The position numbers and the translations under genes are program-made. This document shows, in pieces, positions 51,117 to 58,552 of a stretch of 64,000 nucleotides of DNA (the stretch's first letter is position 1; every line of letters begins with the position of its first letter). This DNA comes from BP-464 sp045805505 (GTDB lineage: Bacteria > Actinomycetota > Thermoleophilia > Solirubrobacterales > Solirubrobacteraceae): assembly GCA_045805505.1 (NCBI GenBank), contig JBJMLA010000088.1, positions 1-64,000 of the forward strand. The letters run 5' to 3'. Under the pieces are notes generated by a model. The model was not told the origin of the DNA and did no database searches. It saw nothing but the letters and a program-made list of their open reading frames with translations.

Positions 51117-52150
51117 CGCCCGCGGATCTCGTCGATGAACGCCGCGGCGCGGTCGGCCAGCGCCGCGTCGTGGATCTCCAGCACGTTCTCGGCGTTCTCC
51201 TCGCCCGAGCGCGAGAGGTTGAACGAGCCGACGAAGAGCGTGTCGTCGGCCACGGTCATCTTGCAGTGCATGAAGTCGTGGACCGAGTCCGGCGTCCACG
51301 GCGTCGAGTACTTGCCGGTGAAGCGCCCCGACGTGATGACCTGCTCGAGCAGCGGCCGCTTCCACGTGACGTTGCCGTTCTGCTCCCACTGGTGGAGCAC
51401 CTGGCCCACCTGCGTGGCGTCGACGACGCCGGCGATGTCGAGGTCGCGGGCGGTCAGCTCCTCCGACAGCGTCGAGAGGATCGCCGCGCTGGTCAGGACG
51501 GGCGAGGCGATGCGGACCCGGCGCTCGGCGCAGCCGATGGCCTCGGCGATGCGGTGGGCGAGCTTGCGCCCGCGCCCGGGGCAGAACCACGGGCGGACCG
51601 TCGCGTCGCCGACCTGGACGACCGGGGTCTCGCCGCGGCCGGTGTTCTCGACCTTGCCGCGCTCCCACAGCTCCGTGAAGTTCGCCGCATAGGCCGCGGC
51701 CAGCGGCGGGGAGTCGACCGTGACGATGACGTTCTCCTCGCGCTGCCACGAGTCCAGCGACCAGTTGGTCGAGCCGGTCCACAGCGCCTCGCTGTCACGC
51801 ACGATGTACTTGTGATGCATCAGGTCGTAGCGGCCGGGGAGCCCCTTGAGCGGCACGCCGAGCGTCTCGAGGATCGGCCGCTCGGTCAGCGGCGGGGGCG
51901 GGAGCGGGGTGGCCGGCGCGTCCTCGTTGTAGGCGATGCGCACGGCGACGCCGCGGGCGGCGGCGGCGCGGATGGCGTCGGCGACCGTGTCGCCGACGGC
52001 GCCGGGAAGCCGCACGCTGTAGAGCGCGAGGTCAAGCGAGGTGTGGGCCGGCGCGATGAACGCAGCGAGCCGGGCGGCGATGTCGTCGGCGGTCTGGCCG
52101 CCATCGGTCAGGGTGTGGAGATCGAGGATGCGCGGGACGCTACCCGTCAG
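51086..52150 (-). CDS. Phospholipase D-like protein
   Basis: About 354 residues with two PLD half-sites: HKYIVRDSEALWTGSTNW (HxK, ~125) and HDFMHCKMTVADDTLFVGSF (HCK, ~285), both followed by the usual Gly/Ser/Asn. The homologous N-terminus (ARLAAFIAPAHTSLDLAL) reads in frame upstream of the first ATG/GTG at 52015, back to CTG at 52150, whose TG overlaps the TGA of the receiver gene; there is no canonical start in between. I take CTG as the candidate; the GTG at 52015 is the conservative alternative. Probable phosphodiesterase, substrate unknown. Confidence 0.75.
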   Translation of the reverse strand: MTGSVPRILDLHTLTDGGQTADDIAARLAAFIAPAHTSLDLALYSVRLPGAVGDTVADAIRAAAARGVAVRIAYNEDAPATPLPPPPLTERPILETLGVPLKGLPGRYDLMHHKYIVRDSEALWTGSTNWSLDSWQREENVIVTVDSPPLAAAYAANFTELWERGKVENTGRGETPVVQVGDATVRPWFCPGRGRKLAHRIAEAIGCAERRVRIASPVLTSAAILSTLSEELTARDLDIAGVVDATQVGQVLHQWEQNGNVTWKRPLLEQVITSGRFTGKYSTPWTPDSVHDFMHCKMTVADDTLFVGSFNLSRSGEENAENVLEIHDAALADRAAAFIDEIRGRYPALELPRP

Positions 52151-52479
52151 GCGGGCTGGGCGGACCCGAGGAGGACCCGCTCGAGCACGCGGCGCAGATC
52201 GCCGGGCGAGAAGGGCTGCAGCAGCGAGGCGATCGGGCGGGGGCCGCGGTCGGCGCCGCGGGGCGGCGAGGCGGCGATGGCGACGAGGGACACCGTGGGA
52301 TGCTCGTTCTGCACGCGCCGGGCGAGAGCCCGTCCTGCGATGGAGTTAGGTTCGTAGAACACCACGTCGACGTTGCGGAACGCCTCGGTGCTCACGATCT
52401 CGTGACCCATGCGCCGCACGAGGCACTCGATGAGCACCCTCGTCTCCTCCACCGGCTCAACCACCAAAACTCGGGCCAT
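52147..52479 (-). CDS. Degenerate response-regulator receiver domain
   Basis: 110 residues from ATG at 52479. It follows the receiver layout (MARVLVVEPVEETRVLIECL) but the phospho-acceptor loop reads VVFYEPNS, with Glu where Asp is normal, the acidic pocket is VEPVEE, and the final Lys is replaced by Gln in LQPFSPGDL. It is therefore a pseudo-receiver. It reads away from the OmpR-type regulator at 52539 and its stop touches the phospholipase D-like gene. Confidence 0.75.
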   Translation of the reverse strand: MARVLVVEPVEETRVLIECLVRRMGHEIVSTEAFRNVDVVFYEPNSIAGRALARRVQNEHPTVSLVAIAASPPRGADRGPRPIASLLQPFSPGDLRRVLERVLLGSAQPA

Positions 52480-52538
52480 TGCGCGAAAGATTGGCCGCAC
52501 GGGGAGGGACTCCTGTTCGGGCTTAGTATGAGGCAGGT

Positions 52539-53249
52539 ATGAACGGCTCGCGAATCCTGGTCGTCGACGACGACGCGGACATCCGTGGGCTCGTCAAGGA
52601 GCTGCTCGAACGGTCCGGAGCGCTGGTGCGCGAGGCCGCCGACGGCAAGGAAGCGCTGCGCATGCTCTACGACGCGCGGCCCGAGCTGATCATCCTCGAC
52701 ATCTCGATGCCGGAGATGGACGGCTGGCAGACGCTCGAGCGCATCCGCGAGATGACCGACGTCCCCGTGGTGATGCTCACCGCGCGCGAGGGCGAGCTCG
52801 AAGCCGTCCGCGGCCTGAAGGCCGGCGCCGACGACTACGTGCGCAAGCCGTTCGGGCGCCAGGAGCTGCTGGCCCGCGTCCAGGCGCTGCTGCGCCGCTC
52901 CAGCGCGGCGAAGCCGGCTGAGCGCGAGACGTTCGACGACGGGCTGGTCCGCATCGACGTGTCCAATGCCCAGGTCCTGGTCAAGGACCAGGAGGTCTCG
53001 CTGACGCCGCTGGAGTTCCGGCTGCTGCTGGCCTTCGTGCGCAACTCCAACCAGGTGCTCACCCGCGACCAGATCCTCGATCTCGTCTGGGGCGACAGCT
53101 CCGGCGTGGCCGGCGAGCAGGTCAAGCTCTACGTCGGCTACCTGCGCCGCAAGCTCGAGGCCGTCCTCTCCGAGGCCGAGATGCCGATCGAGACGGTCCG
53201 GGGCTTCGGCTACCGGTACCGCACCGGGTCGCCGGCCGCGTCCCAGTAG
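52539..53249 (+). CDS. OmpR-family response regulator
   Basis: 236 residues. Receiver domain complete (VVDDDADIRGLVKEL; phospho-Asp in LIILDISMPEMDGW; Lys in RKPFGRQEL). C-terminal winged helix (~130-236): SLTPLEFRLLLAFVRNSNQV and YVGYLRRKLE with RGFGYRY. No histidine kinase is adjacent in the same orientation. The kinase at 55.2 kb is coupled to another receiver, so this regulator's partner is unknown. Confidence 0.92.
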   Translation: MNGSRILVVDDDADIRGLVKELLERSGALVREAADGKEALRMLYDARPELIILDISMPEMDGWQTLERIREMTDVPVVMLTAREGELEAVRGLKAGADDYVRKPFGRQELLARVQALLRRSSAAKPAERETFDDGLVRIDVSNAQVLVKDQEVSLTPLEFRLLLAFVRNSNQVLTRDQILDLVWGDSSGVAGEQVKLYVGYLRRKLEAVLSEAEMPIETVRGFGYRYRTGSPAASQ

Positions 53250-53584
53250 CGCGGCTCGGCGTCGGGCTCGCTGCCCTGCGGGCAGACGCGGCCCGCGCGC
53301 GGCGCGGCGGCGGCCAGGCAGAAGCGCTGGGGGCCGATGACCGTGCCGTCGCTGAGGGTCTCTGATCCGAGATCGACCAGCAGACCGCTCTCGCGGCCGT
53401 CCTCGAGCCATGCCGTGAGGGTGTCGGAATCCGTTGCGGACCCCGCCACGGCTTCGGCGAGATCGTCGAACGTGAAGCCCGCGGCGCCGCGCCTGCGCGC
53501 GAGTTCCCCCAGCCGGTTCAGCGTCCGTGCGTCCACGCGGGCGCATGATGCCACGCGCTCGTCCAGCTCGCGTGGACGCAGCAC
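53210..53584 (-). CDS. Hypothetical protein
   Basis: 124 residues, GTG start. Helical N-terminus (LNRLGELARRRGAAGFTFDD-LAEAV) with a C-terminal beta stretch (GLLVDLGSETLSDGTVIGPQ). No family recognised. The 3' end overlaps the response regulator by 40 bp. A 12-bp perfect inverted repeat (TGCGTCCACGCG at 53528-53539 and its complement at 53569-53580) lies inside its first codons. Support is composition and position. Confidence 0.5.
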   Translation of the reverse strand: MLRPRELDERVASCARVDARTLNRLGELARRRGAAGFTFDDLAEAVAGSATDSDTLTAWLEDGRESGLLVDLGSETLSDGTVIGPQRFCLAAAAPRAGRVCPQGSEPDAEPRYWDAAGDPVRYR

Positions 53585-53622
53585 ACCAGAATTGGGGATT
53601 GTGCACCAACACGGTTCCGTGG

Positions 53623-54012
53623 ATGCTTGGCCGCTTGTCCTGCCGCGTGATCATCGCCGACGACGTCGACGCCGCCCGAGCCCTGTTCCGGATCGGCTTG
53701 GAGGCCGACGATCGGATCGAGGTGGTCGCCGAGGCGTGCAACGGCGCCGAGGCCGTCGAGGCGGTGCTCGCCCATCGGCCCGACGTCCTGCTCACCGACC
53801 TCGGGATGCCCGTGATGGACGGCCTGCAGGTGCTCATCGAGCTGCGCGAGCTCAAGGTCCCGACCAAGGTGGTCGTGCTGACGGGCTTCGCCCGTGACCG
53901 GCTCGGGCCGCTGGTGATGGAATCCGGCGCCGTGGCCTACCTCGAGAAGGGCGCGACCCGCGAGGTCATCTGCCGCACGGTGCTCGACGCCTGCAGCACC
54001 ACCACGAGCTAG
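53623..54012 (+). CDS. Stand-alone response-regulator receiver
   Basis: 129 residues from ATG at 53623. Receiver domain only: IIADDVDAARALFRIGLEAD, phospho-Asp in LLTDLGMPVMDGLQ, Thr in VLTGFAR, Lys in LEKGATREV. Without an output domain it probably relays or sequesters phosphate. It ends 4 bp into the convergent SDR gene. The open frame begins earlier but the upstream part overlaps the preceding gene and looks like noise. Confidence 0.85.
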   Translation: MLGRLSCRVIIADDVDAARALFRIGLEADDRIEVVAEACNGAEAVEAVLAHRPDVLLTDLGMPVMDGLQVLIELRELKVPTKVVVLTGFARDRLGPLVMESGAVAYLEKGATREVICRTVLDACSTTTS

Positions 54013-54827
54013 GGCCGGCGCGGCACGCCGGTGGCGGCGCGCAGCGCCGCGTCGACCACGCGCGTGGGCGTGAAGCGCATGATCGCGCTCTGCACCTTGG
54101 GTGCGGCACCGACCACGTAGCGCGCTCGCGGCCGCTTCGCCGTCAGGCCCTGCTCGATCGCGGCCACCACGCCGGCCACGGGCGAGGCCATCTTCTGCGA
54201 GCGGGGGATCATCTTGCGGGCGCCGTCGATATGGCGCGCGTAGAGCGCGCGGTGCTCGGGCGTCAACCCGGCCAGGTCGGCGTCGAGCGCGTCCTCGGCC
54301 TTGCGCCACATGTCGGTGTCGGTCTGGGCCGGCTCCACGAGCACCACGCCGATGCCCCAGGGGCGCACCTCCATCCGCAGCGCGTCGGCGATGCCCTCGA
54401 GCGCGAACTTCGACGCGTTGTAGGCGCCCGTCATGGGCGTGGAGACGCGGCCGCTCAGCGAGGAGACGAACACGACGCGCCCGCGCGACTCCCGCAGTCG
54501 CGGCAGCACGGCCTGCGTCACGGCGACCTGGCCGACGAGGTTGACCTCGAGCTGGTGGCGCAGCGCGTCGAGCGGCAGGGCCTCGACGGGGCCCGAGACC
54601 GCGATGCCGGCGTTGTTGACGACGGCATCGAGGCGCGCCGGCAGCGCGCCGGGCAACGCCGCGAGGTGCGCGGCGTCGGTCACGTCGAGTGCCACGCTGG
54701 TGGCGCCGGGCACCTCCGTGCTCGCGTCACGGACGCCGGCGTAGACGTCCCAGCCCTCGGCGGCGAAATGCTCGGCGGTGGCGCGGCCGATGCCGCGCGC
54801 CGCCCCGGTGATCAGGACAGCGGGCAT
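54009..54827 (-). CDS. Short-chain dehydrogenase/reductase
   Basis: 272 residues. Rossmann loop TGAARGIGRATAEHFAAEGW, NNAGIAVSGPVEAL (~92), catalytic Ser in VFVSSLSGRVS (~140) and YNASKFALEG (Tyr-x3-Lys, ~155). The hydrophobic C-terminal region resembles SDRs acting on lipid or steroid-like ketones. TAGGTT lies 7 nt before the ATG, so the mRNA is probably leaderless. No cotranscribed gene. Confidence 0.88.
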   Translation of the reverse strand: MPAVLITGAARGIGRATAEHFAAEGWDVYAGVRDASTEVPGATSVALDVTDAAHLAALPGALPARLDAVVNNAGIAVSGPVEALPLDALRHQLEVNLVGQVAVTQAVLPRLRESRGRVVFVSSLSGRVSTPMTGAYNASKFALEGIADALRMEVRPWGIGVVLVEPAQTDTDMWRKAEDALDADLAGLTPEHRALYARHIDGARKMIPRSQKMASPVAGVVAAIEQGLTAKRPRARYVVGAAPKVQSAIMRFTPTRVVDAALRAATGVPRRP

Positions 54828-54837
54828 GCCCGCGAAC

Positions 54838-55215
54838 CTACCGTTCGAGCAGCTCGGCGAGCTTGGCGACGAGCTCGCGCGGGCTGAACGGCTTGCGCAT
54901 CTGCGCGTCGGCGCCAGCGTCGGCGCTCTGCTCGGCGACGCGGTCGTGGACGGCGGCGGTGAGGACGAGGATCGGCATCGACGCGGTCTCGGGCCGCGCG
55001 CGCAGCCGGCGGACGAGCTCGTGGCCGTCCATGCGCGGCATCATCACGTCGACCACCGCGATGTCGGGGGTGCGCTCGGCGACGACCTCGAGCGCCTCGA
55101 CGCCGTCGCGGGCCTTGACGACCTCGTAGCCCGCGCGGTCGAGCCGCAATCCGACGAGCATCAGGATGTCCTCGTCGTCGTCGGCGACGAGGACCACGGG
55201 GCGGTCGCCGGTCAC
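54838..55215 (-). CDS. Response-regulator receiver coupled to histidine kinase
   Basis: 125 residues, receiver only: VADDDEDILMLVGLRLDRAG, phospho-Asp in VVDVMMPRMDGHELV, Thr in VLTAAVHD, Lys in RKPFSPRELV. Its ATG overlaps the kinase stop by 4 bp, so the kinase-receiver pair is co-translated. It probably receives phosphate from that kinase. No output domain; it may act by protein contact. Confidence 0.88.
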   Translation of the reverse strand: MTGDRPVVLVADDDEDILMLVGLRLDRAGYEVVKARDGVEALEVVAERTPDIAVVDVMMPRMDGHELVRRLRARPETASMPILVLTAAVHDRVAEQSADAGADAQMRKPFSPRELVAKLAELLER

Positions 55216-56567
55216 GCCGCGGCCTCGGCGCGCGGGTAGGGGAGCTTGACGCGCACGGTCGTGCCCTCGCCCTCCTGGCTCGTCAGGTCGATCGTGCCGC
55301 CGTGGGCCTCGACGATCGTCTTGACGATGGTCAGGCCGAGCCCGGCGCCGGGAACGGCGCGCGCGGTGGCCGAAGCCGACCGGAAGAAGCGCTCGAACAG
55401 CCGCTTCTGCTCCTCGTCGGGGATCCCCATGCCGGTGTCGGAGACCTCGACGCAGGCGTGATCGCCGCCGTCGGTGAGCACGACGTCGACGCGACCGGCC
55501 TCCGGCGTGAACTTCAGCGCGTTGGAGACCAGGTTGTCGATCATCTGGCCGAAGCGGTCGCGGTCTCCGACCATCGGCTTGACCGGCTCGGCGCGCAGCG
55601 AGAGCGTCACGCTGGAGCGCTCGGCGGCCGGGCGCGCGGCCTCGACGGACTCGCCGGCGATCTGGGTGAGGTCGAGAGGGTGGGACTCCAGCGACAGGCG
55701 CCCGGCCTCGACCTGGGCGATGAACAGCATGTCGCCGACGAGCCGCAGCAGGCGCTTGGCGTTGCGCTCGACGACCTCGAGGAACCTGCGTGCGTCGTCG
55801 GAGAGCTCCTCCTCGTCGTCGAGGACCAGCTCGAGGTAGCCGATGATCGACGTCAGCGGGGTGCGCAGCTCGTGGGAGACCAGGGCGAAGAACTCGTCCT
55901 TGAGCCGCTCGCCCTCCTGCAGGTTGAAGGCCATCGTGTTGAAGGCACGCGCGAGCTCGACGGGCTCGGCGTCGCCCTCCTCCGGGACGCGCGCGCTCAT
56001 GTCGCCGGTGGCCAGGCGGTGGGCCGCCTTGGCCGTGCGGCGCACGGGCACGACGATGTAGCGCGTGAGGTAGGTGGTCAGCAGCGCGATCAGCAGCGCC
56101 GAGCCGATCAGGCCGCCGATGCCCAGGGCGATCGCCTGCTTGGCCTTGCGGTCCGCTTCCTCGCGCCGGCGCTCCACGTTGGCCTGCTCGGTGGAGATGA
56201 TCTCGTTGAGCATCGCCCGGCCGGCCGGGTTCTCGGGCGCGGCGGCCAGGTTGCTGACGCGCTCGGCCTGCTCGGCGTTGCCGTCGACGAGCGGCGGCAG
56301 GCGCTGCTCGAGGATCACGCGCAGCTCGCGGCCGGCGGCGCGGACGTCGGGGGCGTTCGCCAGACCGCCTCGGCGACCGAGGTCCACGGCGATCAGATCC
56401 TCGCGCGCCTCGCTCGAGGCGTTGACCAGCTGCTGTGAGCGGCGCGCGGCCTCGGTGGAGTCACGCTGGTCGCGGACCGCGGTGACCAGCACGGCGAAGA
56501 CCGTCGCGACCAGCGCGGCGACGACCCCGCTGGCCGTCCCCATCCTCGTGATGAGGTTGCGGTTCAC
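55212..56567 (-). CDS. Sensor histidine kinase
   Basis: 451 residues, GTG start with TAGGCT 7 nt upstream (leaderless geometry). Two transmembrane helices (~13-33 and ~148-170) bracket an extracellular sensor of about 110 residues with no known domain. A HAMP segment follows, then HisKA with phospho-His in FALVSHELRTPLTSIIGYLE (~238), and a HATPase with NLVSNALKFTPEAG, DTGMGIPDEEQ and GAGLGLTIVKTIVEAHGG. Its partner is the receiver immediately downstream. Confidence 0.92.
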   Translation of the reverse strand: MNRNLITRMGTASGVVAALVATVFAVLVTAVRDQRDSTEAARRSQQLVNASSEAREDLIAVDLGRRGGLANAPDVRAAGRELRVILEQRLPPLVDGNAEQAERVSNLAAAPENPAGRAMLNEIISTEQANVERRREEADRKAKQAIALGIGGLIGSALLIALLTTYLTRYIVVPVRRTAKAAHRLATGDMSARVPEEGDAEPVELARAFNTMAFNLQEGERLKDEFFALVSHELRTPLTSIIGYLELVLDDEEELSDDARRFLEVVERNAKRLLRLVGDMLFIAQVEAGRLSLESHPLDLTQIAGESVEAARPAAERSSVTLSLRAEPVKPMVGDRDRFGQMIDNLVSNALKFTPEAGRVDVVLTDGGDHACVEVSDTGMGIPDEEQKRLFERFFRSASATARAVPGAGLGLTIVKTIVEAHGGTIDLTSQEGEGTTVRVKLPYPRAEAAA

Positions 56568-56588
56568 GGCGGAGAGCCTACGGGCGAA

Positions 56589-58163
56589 TCAGGCGGCGGC
56601 GGTGAGCTGCGCGTCCGGCGCGGTGCTCGCGGCGGGCGCGGCGTCCTCCGACGGCGCGTTGACGCAGGCCATCGGGGTCATCAGCAGGATCTTGAGATCG
56701 AGCCACAGCGACCAGTTCTGGATGTACCAGTTGTCCCACTCGATCCGCTCGGTCATCGAGGTCTGGCCGCGCAGGCCGTGGACCTGGGCCCAGCCCGTCA
56801 TGCCGCTCTTGACGCGGTGGCGGTCGTCGTAGCGGCGGACCGTGGTGCCGAAGTGGTCGACGAAGTCGGGGCGCTCGGGGCGCGGGCCGACGAGGCTCAT
56901 GTGGCCCAGCAGGACGTTGAGCAGCTGAGGGAGCTCGTCGAGCGACGTGCGGCGCAGCAGCGTGCCGATCGCGGTGCGGCGATCGTCGCCCTCGACGCCG
57001 CCGGGAGCGGCACCGGACGCCGCGAGGCGCGCCTTGAGCTCCTCGGTGGCCTCGGCCGGAGCCATGCGCATCGAGCGGAACTTCAGGATGTCGAACTCCT
57101 GGCCGTCGCGGCCGACGCGGCGCTGGCGGTAGAAGACGGGGCCGGGGGAGGACGTGCGGACCGCGGCGGCGAGCACCGCGAAGACGGGCGACGCGGCCAG
57201 CAGCAGCAGGGCCGCGAACCCGCGGTCGAGGGCGTGCTTGATGGCGAACTGCCAGGACTTGGGGTCGACGCGGTGCAGGCCGACGAGCGGCAGGCCGCCG
57301 ACGTGCTCGACCCACTGGCGCGAGCTGACGTTCTCGAACAGCCGCGGGACGACCGAGACCTCGAGGCCGAGCTCGTCGCACTGGCGCAGCAGCGGCTGCA
57401 CGGTGCTGTCGGGCGCGTTGGAGAAGGCGATGATCACGTGCTCGGCGCCGGTGCGGCGGATGGTCTTGGCCAGGTCCGCCGGGGCGCCGAGGATGGGGGC
57501 GATGCCGCCGGCGTCGCGGTAGGCGGGGGCCGGGTCGGCGTCGAGGAAGCCGACGGGCTCGAGGCCGAGCTCGGGCATCTTGCGCAGGCGCTGCTCGAGC
57601 TGGACGCCGATGTGGCCGGCGCCGATGATGATCGCGCGCTTGCCGCTGGCGCCGGCGAGGCGGGCCCGGCGGCGGGCCTGGGCGAGGACGAGGCGGAAGG
57701 TGGCGACCAGGGTCGCGCCGATGGCGCCTGTGACGGCGAGGCCGCGGACCTCGTCGTGGCCGGCTCCCAGGAGCGCGGCGGCGGCCAGCGCGACGACGGC
57801 GGCGACGAGGACGGAGGAGACGGTGTGGCGGATCGTGTCCAGCGAGCTCATGCGCGCCGGGCGGCTGCCGTACATGCCCTGCATGGCCAGGCGCGCCATC
57901 GCGGCGGCGCCGAAGCCGAGGCTCAGGGCGAGGCCGGTCTGCGACTGCGGGGCGCCGGCGGCCATGACCAGCGCCGCGGCGATCCACAGCATGATCGCGT
58001 CGGTGACCCCGCTGAGGACGGCGAAGCGGGTGCCCTCGAAGGCATCGTGCCGTGCGCCGGCCGGCGCAGCGGCGCCGCGCCGGATGACGGGCGGAGCCAG
58101 CTCGAGGACATGAGATGCAGCGGGGGGCACGCGGCAGAGGATCGGCGGGCCCGGAAGGACCAC
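56589..58163 (-). CDS. Exopolysaccharide priming glycosyltransferase (polyprenyl glycosylphosphotransferase)
   Basis: 524 residues. Four to five N-terminal membrane helices, a Rossmann-like CoA_binding segment (AIIIGAGHIGVQLEQRL, ~165), then the bacterial sugar-transferase domain: a fifth helix (ALLLLAASPVFAVLAAAVRT), VFYRQRRVGRDGQEFDILKF (~345), LRRTSLDELPQLLNVLLGHM and SLVGPRPERP. It transfers a sugar-1-phosphate to undecaprenyl phosphate, beginning exopolysaccharide synthesis. No other exopolysaccharide gene is adjacent. A perfect 10-bp hairpin holding its Shine-Dalgarno site lies just before the GTG at 58163. Confidence 0.88.
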   Translation of the reverse strand: MVLPGPPILCRVPPAASHVLELAPPVIRRGAAAPAGARHDAFEGTRFAVLSGVTDAIMLWIAAALVMAAGAPQSQTGLALSLGFGAAAMARLAMQGMYGSRPARMSSLDTIRHTVSSVLVAAVVALAAAALLGAGHDEVRGLAVTGAIGATLVATFRLVLAQARRRARLAGASGKRAIIIGAGHIGVQLEQRLRKMPELGLEPVGFLDADPAPAYRDAGGIAPILGAPADLAKTIRRTGAEHVIIAFSNAPDSTVQPLLRQCDELGLEVSVVPRLFENVSSRQWVEHVGGLPLVGLHRVDPKSWQFAIKHALDRGFAALLLLAASPVFAVLAAAVRTSSPGPVFYRQRRVGRDGQEFDILKFRSMRMAPAEATEELKARLAASGAAPGGVEGDDRRTAIGTLLRRTSLDELPQLLNVLLGHMSLVGPRPERPDFVDHFGTTVRRYDDRHRVKSGMTGWAQVHGLRGQTSMTERIEWDNWYIQNWSLWLDLKILLMTPMACVNAPSEDAAPAASTAPDAQLTAAA

Positions 58164-58166
58164 CGT

Positions 58167-58193
58167 CTCCTACCGGTGTGAAGCCGGTAGGAG
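58167..58193 (-). promoter_or_regulatory. Hairpin containing the ribosome site of the priming transferase
   Basis: CTCCTACCGG pairs perfectly with CCGGTAGGAG over a 7-nt loop; the 3' arm on the minus strand includes GGTAGGAG, ending 3 nt before the GTG at 58163. It could block initiation or end the preceding transcript. Confidence 0.55.
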
Positions 58194-58223
58194 CCGCCGG
58201 ATGTGTCTACGGGCGCTGGACGG

Positions 58224-58529
58224 CTACTCGCCGGGGATGCCGCTCGCGTTCGGGTCGGTGGGGCCGCCGGGGATCGGATCGCCCTTGTAGTCCTCGGGGT
58301 TGTCGACCTTCTCGCCGTCGATCGACACGCTGCCGTCCTCGTGATGGCGCAGCCCGGACGGCCCGAGGTTGGACTCGGGACCCTCCTCGTAGCCGTGCCC
58401 GCCCTCCTTGCCGCCGACGGTCTCGTACTTGCGCTCGTCGCTCGGCCAGTCCTCGAGGTTCTTCGGCGGGTTCTCCTCGAGGTCGGAGATGTCGGCGTGG
58501 TGCTCGTGCTCTTGCTCGTCAGGGGCCAT
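58224..58529 (-). CDS. Small acidic hypothetical protein
   Basis: 101 residues, strongly acidic and disordered (EHEHHADISDLEENPPKNLE, PGGPTDPNASGIPGE). No known domain. The ATG at 58529 faces the acyl-CoA ligase gene 23 bp away. It has normal codon bias with no hydrophobic core, and is probably expressed. It precedes the priming transferase on the same strand with only the ribosome-site hairpin between. Confidence 0.55.
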   Translation of the reverse strand: MAPDEQEHEHHADISDLEENPPKNLEDWPSDERKYETVGGKEGGHGYEEGPESNLGPSGLRHHEDGSVSIDGEKVDNPEDYKGDPIPGGPTDPNASGIPGE

Positions 58530-58552
58530 GGGCTCTCGTCTACCCTCACGGC

